Below are positions 47,824-58,829 of a stretch of 64,000 nt of DNA, in pieces. Positions within the stretch are counted from its first letter, which is position 1; the number at the start of each line of letters is the position of its first letter. A model generated the notes under the pieces. It saw nothing but the letters and a program-made list of their open reading frames with translations, made no database searches and was not told the DNA's origin. The stretch is from Favolaschia claudopus. Taxonomy: Eukaryota; Basidiomycota; Agaricomycetes; Agaricales; Mycenaceae. The stretch spans positions 558,001 through 622,000 of the forward strand of contig JAWWNJ010000132.1 of NCBI GenBank assembly GCA_037176885.1. The letters are read 5' to 3'. The position numbers and the translations under genes are program-made.

Positions 47824-49305
47824 CCTAGGGACGCGGTGCGGAGATGGAAGAATCATCTGCTCCGGCGACGAGCTAGAGTGGGTCACAAGTGGCCGATGGG
47901 AAAGCGCCCCTATGGTCTGCCTGCGGAGACCGCAAGAGGAAGGAAGGAGAGGCACGCATTCCCGTCCAAGTAGACACCACCCGCCCCGCCCAATCACCCG
48001 TCCCTACGCGACGGAGACTCATCCGCCTCCCCCGCCCCGCCCCATGACAGCGCCACCGACCGTACCCGAGCGCTGACACAAAGTAATAGCAATGTATTTG
48101 GGCGTGAGTGAGCAAGCGGGGATGAGCCAGCATGAGGGCGAGAGTCGTGGACATGGATGTAGGATACCCGAACGGAGGGGTATGTGAGGTGCGGGGGCGG
48201 AGGTGAAGCTGGAGGTGCAAGATGGAGATGGAGACGGAGATGGAGGTCGAGGTGGAGGCTTGCGAAGTCGAGGTACGAGACAGAATGCGGCGTCGAGGTG
48301 GAGGTTGAGGTAAAGATGGAGGTCGAGGTCGAGCTGGACACGGAGACGGTGCGAGGTATCGTATGTAGGTGCTCGACCCGCCTCGAATCCAATCAAGATT
48401 CACGCGCAGCCTGGCACACCTTCGCCCACACCAACCCCCTCCCCTCCCGACCACCTGGAGCTTCCTTCGGGTGAGAAAGAAACCCCAGCGCAGGATAACG
48501 ACGAGCATATCATCACATCGACATTCACGCGTGGCGTCTCACCCATGACATCACGCGTCCCATGTCGTCTCGAGCCGTCCTATATCATCTGTCCCAGCTC
48601 CACCACGTCCCTCTCCACATCCTCCCGCCCTACATCCTCCTCCTCCACTATTCGACCCCATCGAGATCGCAAACAAGAACGGGCCACAGCGCCGCCGCGA
48701 GCACCCAACAACAACGATGCATGCGCACGAGCGTGTACGCACCCTCGGCCGCCTAGATACCCTACCTGCGCTATGTCGTCAGACTCGGCATCCCACGCAG
48801 ACGGCAAGTGGGGTGCAGAGAGGTAGGCAAGCGCGGCAAGGGGAAAGAGCACGCAGTCCTTGCATGATGGGACGATGTGAGATGGCGGACGAGGGATACG
48901 GTGCAAAGAAGGCGAAGGGAGACGCATCGTCCGATACCGTTACGATACACACTGGGCGCTAGGTTAGGTCGTGGCGAGTCAGTAGGTAGGCTAAGCGTAC
49001 CTGACGATCCAAAACGCCTACTCGTCGATAATCCTCTTTCAACGTCCGAGTCAAGATGCGCGCACCCGATGGAGTGGGCCACCCCGAGTCGCTAGAGGAG
49101 CCACAAGCCAAAGCAATCGATAGCGTGGAGGCTACGGACAAGCTGGATGACTCCTACACGGAAGCTACTGCCAAACACAACCAACGCGGTGTGGTGTGGG
49201 CCTCAGCCCACCACCACACCGAGAAGAAAAGGATCCGCGCGCCACGGGCGTCCACGGCGGCGGTCATGGTGTCGGTTACGAAGGACGATGCTGGAGCCGG
49301 TGCGA
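47824..49305. other. GC-rich region with purine-rich hexamer-like repeats; no gene supported
   Basis: Between about 48200 and 48350 the plus strand carries GAGATGG / GAGGTCGAG / GAGGTGGAG units. These create long but low-complexity frames on both strands (Ser/Thr-Leu-His on minus, Val-Glu on plus), which I treat as composition artefacts. Confidence 0.55.
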
Positions 49306-49586
49306 TCGCGTAAATTCTGACCTACCCTCGTGTATTTTCTCAAGGGCTCGAGCCGTCGACAGGCTAGCCCGAATATACTTGAAGATGCTCGAAGTCGGAT
49401 CCATGAAGAAATCAAGCTTTTCAGCATCGTGGTCCTCGTCGCCGCGCCGCATAGCGGCGCGTGCTCGTGAGTATACGGATCGAGGTCCCGCGAGCGGGTC
49501 TTGCATTCGGCGAGTCGTTACTATATGTTCTTGTTAGGACCAATTCTGACTTTATTCAAGCCATTCCTCCAAGGGATTCGGCCGCC
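49306..49586 (+). repeat. Dispersed direct repeat, copy 1
   Basis: It shares long stretches with 51061-51326: TAAATTCTGACCTA, CAAGGGCTCGAGCCGTCGA, GGATCCATGAAGAAATCAAG, CTTTTCAGCATCGTGGTC, CGAGCGGGTCTTGCATTCGG and TTCTGACTTTATTCAAGCCA. Copy 1 has an extra ~15 nt, CGCGCCGCATAGCGG. GTGAGT and TTCAAG words look like intron borders, so the repeat may derive from a multicopy gene fragment. Confidence 0.8.
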
Positions 49587-50854
49587 GGCGGGCTAACCCC
49601 AGCACCAACGCTTCAAGCATCGTGTTCATCAACTTGAATTAAATGTTGTCGCTGTGCCGCGTAGCACCGCGAGTTAACTGGTGAGTTTCCACGTTCAATT
49701 TTTCGTCATGTTGAACCCCAACTGACCTTCCTCTCAGCGAAGCTTCTTGGTAGTTCTAAGATCAAAGACACGACGACTCGCCGCCCGCTCACCAAGGACT
49801 ACTATATGGATCGTCTTCGGGATTACACGACGCATCGACGTCCGGCGAGCGACGTTTGGGCATAAATAGGTGCGCGGACGTGCTTGAATCAGACTCCGAC
49901 CTTGAAGTTTTGACTGTGCGCCGTCTTCAATTCGGTGAACTCTTGACGTTTCAACCGAAGACATCCTCAATGGGCAGGGTAAGCCATGTCCGTTCATTTG
50001 ACTCTCCAACTTGGGCGAAAGTTGGGAATTTCAAATTGAATTCCGAATCCACCGAGCGGAAACTCAAGCAAATCGAGGTCCTATCGACTTGGCGGAATTC
50101 TGGCTGAAGGGTGCGACTGTAGACGTTAAACTCTCGCCGTGTACTTGGTAGAATTCAAATATATTGACTTTGACTTCGAACCGCGCGAATCAACGCATTC
50201 CCGACCCCGACTTCATAAAATCACTCCAAGCACCATTCCCGCACTGTGTTTGTTCGAAAATACCCATATAATGACTATCTAAAACAGAGGTCTAAGCTAC
50301 CCTCGGGAACACGGCCTCGCGCAACTCCCAAAATCGATTTTTCGGCGAAGAAAACCCCCAACAATATATTTTCTTCAAGCCTGCCAGTGGCCCGGGCGCG
50401 TGCAGAGAGGTAGAAGTCGGGGAGTAGGTGACCGGTACAATATATCAGATGAATACAGAGCTTGAACCGTAAGAGCATCAAGTTGACAAGTAAATGAACC
50501 GAGGTGCAAAGGAAAAGTGAAGCCGAAGGAAGAAAGGAAAAAAAGAAACTGAACTCATCGAGGTCGAGATTAAATGAACAATCGTTGCCATATCCATTAC
50601 GTTCTAACGTCGAATGCGCTGTTGAACCAGTCAGCTACAAGATTATTAAAGAGAGCAAGGTTAGTGACGTTCAATACGAAGCACCTTATATCTAACCTTG
50701 GCACCTCGGAACGAGGAATCGAAAACTTGAATTGAATGTACTGAGTGAAGGAAAGAGTTGGTAAACGAATTGGAACTCGACGATGTCAAGATTGAATGAA
50801 CTCACTTCAATGTCATCAACACAATAGTAGTATACTATAAAAAGGAAAGTCAGC
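49587..50854. other. Non-coding spacer between dispersed repeats
   Basis: No protein is recognisable. A short plus-strand segment at 49740-50110 contains worn coding-like text, but stops interrupt it. Confidence 0.4.
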
Positions 50855-50946
50855 CGGGGCCACGAGCGGGTCTGGTATTCGGTGAGTCCTCACTATATGT
50901 TCTTGTTAGGACCAATTCTGACTTTATTCAAGCCATTTCTACGGGG
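50855..50946 (+). repeat. Dispersed direct repeat, partial copy
   Basis: It matches the 3' third of the other two copies, from GGGCCACGAGCGGGTCT through TTCTGACTTTATTCAAGCCA. It ends before the GGCCGCC terminus. Confidence 0.75.
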
Positions 50947-51060
50947 GATGAGGCCGCATCCCACCTCCCCAAGTCCAAGGCAGCGTACCTTGGCATCGAT
51001 TCGGACGTGCTCAGCGTCTCGCGAGCGCCGCAAAGCGGCACTCTTGACGGTGTATATCGG

Positions 51061-51326
51061 TCGCGTAAATTCTGACCTATCGTCGTGTATTGTTTCAAGG
51101 GCTCGAGCCGTCGAGAGGCTAGCCCTACTATACACGCTTCGAGCATCGGATCCATGAAGAAATCAAGCTTTTCAGCATCGTGGTCATCGTCGCCCGGCGC
51201 GTGCTCGTGAGTATACTGACCGAGGTCCCACGAGCGGGTCTTGCATTCGGTGAGTCCTTACTATATGTACTTGTTAGGACGAATTCTGACTTTATTCAAG
51301 CCACTTCTCCAAGGAATTAGGCCGCC
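51061..51326 (+). repeat. Dispersed direct repeat, copy 2
   Basis: Full-length partner of 49306-49586 in the same orientation, about 1.48 kb downstream. Both end in AGGCCGCC or CGGCCGCC. No long-terminal-repeat landmarks (TG...CA ends, primer-binding site) are visible between them. Confidence 0.8.
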
Positions 51327-51651
51327 TTCGAGATCATCGTGGTGAGGAAGAAAGTGGAGTTAAGTTGATGTGTGACTGCGTGATGTGCACTTCTGATCTC
51401 GACCACGATGGCGGTGAGCTGGATGAGCTCGACGGTGAGGACATCGGCTGGGACGACCCTTGCAGAAGATAATACTGCCAGTGACTTTCCATATCGTTCT
51501 TTTCTCAACCAGGTCTTTCAGAAACAAACTCAAGTCTGAAATCTCATTGTGCTATCGCAAGATTCGCATTCCTCCCAAAATTATTCAAGGCAGTTATCTG
51601 AATTCTCCGCGAATTCTCGGGCTTGAAACAAGTCGCGTAATGTTCCTCTAG

Positions 51652-54061
51652 GTTTCATACACCTCCTGTCGACCTTCCATCTCAAACCGGACTACGCGCT
51701 CCTCGTCAATGCGTATCAAGTCAATGTCAAGGGACCTTTCGTCAAACCGCCGGCACGGACCCAAATTTGGTGAGTCCTATCTCGTTCGGCCAGAACAGAA
51801 GTTGCGCTCATAGCGGACTAATAGTATATGCTGTGCTGGGGTATGAAAAGAATTGCGACACCATTGAAGGGACTTGTCAAGGAGATCGGGGTCGATGCAA
51901 CTTGTAAGCACCTGTCTCATCTACGCACACACAATTAGTCTAAAACAAATTTAGATAACACAAATTCGAAGCACCTTGAGTTGTACAGCATCATGGCAGA
52001 GCAGGATGGTGCTGGTTTCCCAGTATCATATCTCCTACTATCGACTGCGTCATCAATTGAGCAGTTAAAGCGCCGAAATGCACTCACATCATGGGCAAAG
52101 TGTGTGCGCGACAAGTACGGCATTCAGCCGAACTTCAATCACGTCGACAAAGACCTGGCAGAGATTGGGATGCTGAAGGATGTCTGGAACGCGAAGATCA
52201 GTCTATGCTGGTGGCACCTACGGCGGGCAGTACGTACCCGACTGGCATCATCGAAGATCACGACCACGCCGTACAACCCCCACACTGCGAAGATGGAATT
52301 CGACTTCATTGATCTAGGATTTATTCCTCGTGGTCAGGCCGATGGCACAGAATATGAAGGCGGCTTACCAGATCTCGTCGCCCCCCCTGTGGTCCTTGGC
52401 TCCCAAGCGCCGGAACGTCGGACGCTTCCAAACGGCCTCCACATCACTATCCCCGCTCGGCGACCGCTCGCCTCAGTCGACAGCAACGCCACAACTGCAG
52501 CCCGAAGCGATGCCCCGTCAGCCGCGGGCGACTCTGTGGTCGCTCCAAATCTTTCCGACCCCAGTCCCTCTCCTACATCCCCTGTGGCCGCACAAACATC
52601 TGCCCACATCGACATACCTATCGCAAACGATGTAAGCAACAAGGAGAATGTTGCCGCCGAAGGGTTGGCCCCCGCGCCAACACAGACCCGTCATGGAAGG
52701 GTCCTCAAGCCTGTCACGCGTCCTGATGCTGCCGATCCGAAGGACCTTGCGACGGCAATGAAAGCGCGGGCAACGGGCAAACCTCCAGTCAAGCCCAAGC
52801 CGACCGTCGCTTCTGCCGCTGCGCCGCCACCTAGGACGGCGACGGCGGAGAATGGTGAGACGGCAGGAGCCACGGAAGAGCGAGGGTCACGTACCTTTTG
52901 TCCCGTTAATTGTCGCGAGCCCATATTGACAATGATGGAGAAGCACTATTGTGCTCACCCGTCTCTTCCGGGGTATGCGCATCCAAGCCCTACGGCAATT
53001 CGTCGCTGGGCAGTGTCACAAATGTATAAATATTGTGTCAATAACGGACTGAGGGAGGTATGGGCTTACCTCTGGGAAAACTGGTACCGCCCATCGCGTT
53101 GGGAGCTGTGGGCACGGTCCATGAACAGCGAGATCCCAGTCCTCAAGACCACCATGATTCTAGAGAGCCAGTAAGTGATTATCAAATGGGCGAGAACGCA
53201 AAGACTCACAATCTGCGTAGCTGGCGTCGTATCAAGCACGACTTCCTCCACCACTTCCACATGCCACGCTGCGACCTTCTCGCGTGGATTCTGATTGCCA
53301 AATTAGCGCCAAGTTACTACCGCAAGCTCGACAGTCTACTTACCGACACGGGCCGGTATCGCGAGCTCCCTTGCTGGCGCAAAGACTTCAAGCGGATGTG
53401 GAAGAAGCTGGCCAAGACTCCGATTACCCTTCCCGTCAACCCAGCGTATCAGACGAATAGAGCGAAGCTGCTCTGTAATTGTCCGTCGCAAGCAATAAAC
53501 CGGTTCTTGCTGTGCAAGCACGTCGTCCAGGCTGTAGGGCCCGTGCCGCCTGTGTTCTTTTTGGAGGTTAAACGCCAGCGCACCGCGCCATTCTGGACCC
53601 ATTCGTCAATCCAGAATACACGGTCGTCAGCGAGCGACACACCTTCCACTTCGACACCTTCCACCTCCATTCCCGAACCTTCTGGTGACGGTGGAGTTCG
53701 ATCTCCGAACGATGCTGGTGGCGATGATTACGATGAAGATGAAGACGACGAAGTTATCGACATGGGTCCAGAGGATGGCGGCCTTTCATTCAAAGCGACG
53801 CTAGATCAGCACATCGACACCATCCTTGATTTTGCAAAAGGGTTGAGATATCAGCGGCAATTTGGAGACCAGCGAATGCTTCAGACGTTGGAGAGGGACG
53901 GGGCTTCGTTCTTGCGACTGGCGCGAGCATGTTTGACGAAGGAGAAGAGGTTCAAATCGACACGAGGCAGAACACCATCGACGTGGGAGACATCAACAAG
54001 TGCCGCGATGTATTACCGTCCTAGACCCACAAATGCCGCGGACAGCGCTCACGACGCGTAG
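51652..54061 (+). mobile_element. MULE transposase with SWIM zinc finger, N-terminal part deleted
   Basis: A Mutator-like DDE transposase. A 5' exon at 51652-51769 encodes YQVNVKGPFVKPPARTQIW. The family then normally has about 100 more residues, absent here, before the block starting near 51875 with LKGLVKEIGVDATYNTN (first catalytic Asp). A clean intron splits ACT|TAT (51914-51952). The main frame runs through LELYSIMAEQDGAGFPVSYL, FNHVDKDLAEIG (second Asp) and CWWHLRRAVRTRL, a ~200-residue Pro/Ala-rich insert (52320-52900), GLREVWAYLWENWYRPSRW, then across the intron 53171-53220 to LESHWRRIKHDFLHHF (catalytic Glu). The SWIM finger CNC-x13-CKH follows (about 53471-53523), then an acidic tail ending at 54061. 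The frame from 51953 to the stop is intact. No terminal inverted repeats were located. Confidence 0.8.
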
Positions 54062-57000
54062 TACAGCTCGGGGAGTCTGTTTCCATTCATTTTCACCTGA
54101 AATACGCGTACAATGTAGTATAATTGCTCTCTACGTTCGAAGTCCGTTATCTTATCGCGTTTGTAAGCAATTGCCTTTTTGGGACGTCAGAGGTGGGGGA
54201 GGCCAAGGGGGGTTCGGATGCAGGAGGAGGCACAAATCGAGGTCGAATGCGGCACGGTAAAAAGGGGGCGGGTTGTACGGGTACGGGTACGTCTCGTTCG
54301 AATGATCTCTCTATCAGTATCGCAGCTGATCGCTCGTCAGCGTTTGCCGCAGCTCCGCGTGGCTCCGACCTCTTACTTCCTCGACATACGCCGGCCGGCC
54401 ACCCCGGGCCGCCCCGGGCCCCGCCCGTGTACCAGGATAATGACTCGAATGTCGTCGGGCACACTTCGGCAGCGTCGCCGAAGAAACTTCTCCTGCGTAC
54501 ACTTCTCCCCAGACGTGGCTCTCACTCCAGCAGCTACAGCCGCTCTCGTCTTCCTCGCCATCGCGGAACACGCTCCAATTTCCTCTAACTCCTCGCCCCG
54601 ACCTTCTGCGGCGCAGACTCGGTACCAGATCCAAGTTTTTCGTGATCAAAGAGCTGGCTGGCTTGGCCTCCAGCACATGTACATAACATGCACCTCCAGC
54701 TGCCGCTTCCAACGTTATCGGCTACTAGGAATCGAGAGCTCTACCCTCTCTACCACGTCCATCGTTTCCACGGTGCCATCCGCGTCGGTGTGGTGCGTCG
54801 CCGCCGTCGGCTGACACGTCGGAATCATGCCCGTATCGAGGCGGCGAGGAGGACCTTGCTGGCGTGGAGAGGATAGGAGAGGGTGGTGCGGCCGGGTGAG
54901 GGATACGAGGAATGTGCGGGAGGTCGAGGTCGAGGTGGTGGTCAAGGAGGGGAGGAGAAGCAGGGAACCGAAACTCACTTTGTTTTCGACGTCACCATCC
55001 CCGCCTTCTTCAGATCGTACTCAGCTTGCTCGGCATCCACGGCCCTCGTGCATATGTAGCTCCGCGTACCGACGCCGCTCGCCAAAGCAGGTGCCTTACT
55101 GGATGTGAAATTCATTCTAACATCCACAACGGTCATCCTCCGTCCTCTCTCCAGTCTCACTTCCCCGCCGCCGCTGCGTCCAAACACGGGTGTCCTTCTC
55201 TTCACCAGCAGCAGCCGCATCATGGGCTTCGCTATGATCACCTTCCCGTCCGTGCTTCCTGTGTCTTTGTCGCTACCTCCATCGTCCTCCGCTCGTGGTC
55301 TCGTCATAGAGTATCCCCCGGAACAAATTCTGTTCTTTCACGCCACTTACATACTGCGTCTACCGCCATGGGGTGTACAGCAGTGAAGGAGCCGATCCCC
55401 TCTGCATTCGTGTTCGTCCGTTCGCTAGGAATATCCTGCCCCGCGGATGTCGTCTTCCTAGACGGTGTCGCATTTGCGGGCTTGTCAGGTCGAGGGGCTG
55501 ATGCGCGGGGAGGAAGAGGATGGGTATGGGGGTTTGCTTGAAAAGAGTATGGAAGCGGGGAGACCGTTTCCTGCGGGGACGGAGGGATCGGGGAGGGGAG
55601 AAGCGGACATGAGGGCGAGGCGACGATGATGGTGAGGACGAAGAGGGATGAGTTATGGCGGGACAGGCGATGGAGAGAGCGGTGGGTGGGCGAGGGCGAG
55701 GGCGAGGATGCAGCATGACGGAGAGGCAGGCAGCTTTCGGTCATTATGGTGCGTACTCTTCGTCTCTAGTCCTATCTTTCCGCTCACTCACCTTCGGCTC
55801 TTTCCAATCTAGTCACGACCCGCGAGTTTTACTGCTACCAAGCAACTGGAGTCTCGAGGGTATCGACTGTAAACGTTGTCGAGGATTCGTTGCTCAGCTC
55901 CAGGCTGACTAGGCGCTTTGTGATAGCGAAGTCCCCGAGGGGTTTGTTGACATGGGCATTGCGCAAGGCACGCGCGTTTGGTCCCCGCCGACAACACCCT
56001 TGAATACATCCCCTGGCCTCCTTCCACGGACCGTTACCCACATTTCGGTCGCTCTCCTCACCTTCTTCCTGAGCTTCGGTGGTCGTATTGAACCCGGTCC
56101 CCGTCGACGATCCGGCTTGCGCGTGGGGTGTGCATATTTCAGACTCAGCGGTCGCTGATTGAACCCTGTCGTGCCTTCGATATCCACTTCCACGAACAGC
56201 AAGCAAGTCTATTCACGGCCGATTAGGATTGGTAGAAGAGGGATCGATTTCCAATATCGGCAGTTTACTACAATCCCCTACGACTACGCCACGTACTTCA
56301 GTGCACATCCCAGCCCTGGGGATGGGCTCCTACTTCCTCCTTGCCTTTTTGCTACGGATGTACACTGCCGCCTGGGGCAGACGATCTTCACGCCCGCATA
56401 CTGTATAGTTTCGCTCAATTCATATGTCACGGGTCACCGAGGGTTCTTACGAATTCCGAAAATCAGTCACAAATTTTGCCAAAAGGCGCGGAAAAGTCAA
56501 AAAATTCTTCCGGCACGGCCCTGGTCGTGCCGCGCCTTGATTTTGGCGTGCCATCTCCAAAAAGGGCAGACTTGATGTGATTGAGTGTTCTCGGCACTCA
56601 TCTGGGCAAGAAAATAGCACATTTTGCGCTCATCGCTGAAATCTCAACAAAATCTGTGACAGAGTGCAAAAAATAGAGGTGCGTACCTGCGCGTACACCG
56701 TTATTTCCCGCTATGTTTCCCCGCCAGAATATATGAATTTACGAATTTTTTTCCGTGTCACACGCCGGTCCAAGCATTTACGAATATCGAAGTTCGAATT
56801 GCGATGTCACAGGTCACAGGCCAGGAGAATTGACCGAAACTGTACAGTACGCTTCTTTATGGTGGAAATTCCCCCTATATTCTACACCTATGATATCTCT
56901 CTCCCATCATCGCATACTACCGTTGACTTGATAGTTAGTTGAAGAGGACGAAAACAAATTGCTTCGCAAGGCGGAGGAGAAGCGTGATTGAAAGTCACGG

Positions 57001-57124
57001 TGTGACTTTTTTTTCCTTTCTGCCACTGTCATCTCAATCGCCCGAACTCGGGTAGAAGCTGCTACACTTCGTCCAAAATTTCGCCACCTCGTGTAAATCC
57101 TTCGTGCTATCTTCTCGTTCAGCC
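54062..57124. other. GC-rich then AT-rich region; no gene supported
   Basis: From 54200 to 55700, overlapping long frames on both strands are Arg/Ser/Pro-rich and mutually exclusive; none is recognisable. Homopyrimidine and GGTCGAGGTCGAGGTGG-type tracts recur (54925). From 56400 onward the DNA is AT-rich and holds TCACAGGTCACAGG (56808) and TCACGGGTCACCG (56428). Confidence 0.45.
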
Positions 57125-57475
57125 ATGCTCGTCTGTATGGAATCTGACGCCCAGATTCTCGAGCTCGAAAAGCAGATATCAGCTCTACAGAAATCGATTT
57201 CCTCTCTACGCTCCGCAAAGCATAACCCTCAAAAGCGTTTGGACGCTTATATATATATAAATACCCAGTCTTGACGTTACCCAACGAAATTATCTCCGAA
57301 ATTTTCCTCCACTTCTGCCACCCTATCCAGATTACCCACCATTTATAGGACGCCTCTCACCCTTCCTCCTCACGCACATATGTCATCTATGGCGCGAGAA
57401 TCGAGATTGCGATTGCCACCCCCAAGCTTTGGCGCACCATTGCTCACACCCAGCGACATGGATAAACTACATATG
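57125..57475 (+). pseudogene. F-box-like protein fragment
   Basis: The ATG at 57125 starts a helical leader, ILELEKQISALQKSISSLRS, then a one-base frame change inside a (TA)n run at 57248-57261 leads to YPVLTLPNEIISEIFLHFC, the classic mushroom F-box-like motif. Later pieces, LSPFLLTHICHLWRE and IAIATPKLWRTIAH, lie in different frames. Members of this expanded Agaricomycete family are thought to recruit targets to SCF ubiquitin ligases. The copy stops after about 110 residues. Confidence 0.75.
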
Positions 57476-58829
57476 ATTAGTGTCGTTGAGATTGCTTGGA
57501 CAATTACTTAATATACTTGTTTCGTTGTAAATCCCGTGAATTCAGTACGCATTATGCCTTGCCATCGTAAAGTGAAAGTATCTAGAACTTTAGTAGCAAA
57601 TACTTACTGCTCTTGTTGACGCGCATGTCACCTAGAAATAATACGCTGCGAATTGGACTTGAGGATGCGACGCGACCGACAACGTGATCGCGTCTGCGTG
57701 ATGAGTTACATCAGTCACATCCATCAGTCACTTCGCCTTTCTCTGCCTGCCACACGACGACGACGACGACACCTGCGTACCGCCGCCTGCGCCTTGCCTG
57801 AGCGCTAGACCACCCTCAAATACAATCCGGGTAGCACTTCTCGCTCATCCGCTCGCCCCCCTCGACCTCGCCTGCGGCTCACTGTCTCCCTCCACACGGT
57901 GTGGCTCTCGACTACATCCTCCTCAAACCTGCTCTAACATCCACAGGCATACAGGGCGGGCGTTTCACGGGTTCACGGTAGCGTACTCCAACCTCTTTTT
58001 CTTTCTTTTTCTCTTTCTACAATCACAACTCACGGTCTTTTCTGTAGACTTTGTGTTCGGCGACGTCATTCGCAGCACGTCCAGCTGACTTGATGTCGCT
58101 GGCGTGTGTGGGCTTGACTTGAAGTCAGCCTCCTTCTCTATGGTCCGGCCAACGCCTGACCTCGTTTCTAGATCCTCTCGTTGAGAGGTGTCTATGATTC
58201 GGACTCGTTGCCGCTTTCAGTTTTTTTTTTCTTCATTGTAGTCAAACGGGCACTGTAGTCAAACGGACACTCTTAGTACTCTACTATTCTTGTCTTAGCT
58301 AGCTTTTCTGTTCTTATACCGCGACCTGTATCTCTTACTTCCCTACTTACATCGCATTGCGGCTTGACTCGATGTCAGCCTCATCAAATCTTGGACCCTC
58401 CATTTGAGCCCTGACTTATCGTCGGCCTTTTTCACGACTCATAAAGGTGAGCTCATGCGATTCGCTATCGGCTGAAATATGCATCTGACGCCTTCCCCAG
58501 CGATCATGCAACCGACTGTCATGGAAGAGACGTATGTCGTGATTGAATATTGAATATTGAAGACGGTAAGCGACCCATCGACATCTCCCGCAACGATTCA
58601 GGACTGATCAGATGCTACAGCCGATCGAAAGTCTTATTGTCTCAGCTTTTACACGTGACAGCGACTTGTTTTCACCCCCACCACGACGAACGAGCCGAAC
58701 AGAGATTGGATTGCCAGTATAACAGGCAAGAAGGGGCGGCGGCAAGGGCGTCCATCGACAGGTTGTCGGGGGCCGTCGGAGATAGTCGAGGTCCATACGG
58801 CGTCAACAGGACCCCAGTCGGTCGAGCTT
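57476..58829. other. Intergenic; possible eroded 5' part of the KDZ gene
   Basis: It includes a (GAC)n microsatellite (57761-57778), GACTTGATGTCG / GACTTGAAGTCAG words shared with 21330-21370, and from about 58500 a coding-like texture that could be the worn N-terminus of the KDZ protein. Confidence 0.4.

Noticed and set aside
47873..48508. Long minus-strand frames rich in Ser-Thr-Leu-His
   Set aside because: Produced by GAGGTCGAGG-type purine repeats; several frames are open at once and none looks like a protein family.
49306..51326. LTR retrotransposon with the direct repeats as LTRs
   Set aside because: No TG...CA ends, primer-binding site, polypurine tract or reverse transcriptase between them, and a third partial copy lies inside.
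54912..55744. Overlapping long frames of 209 and 146 codons on opposite strands
   Set aside because: Mutually exclusive, Arg/Ser/Pro-rich, with no motif or exon structure; judged GC-driven.
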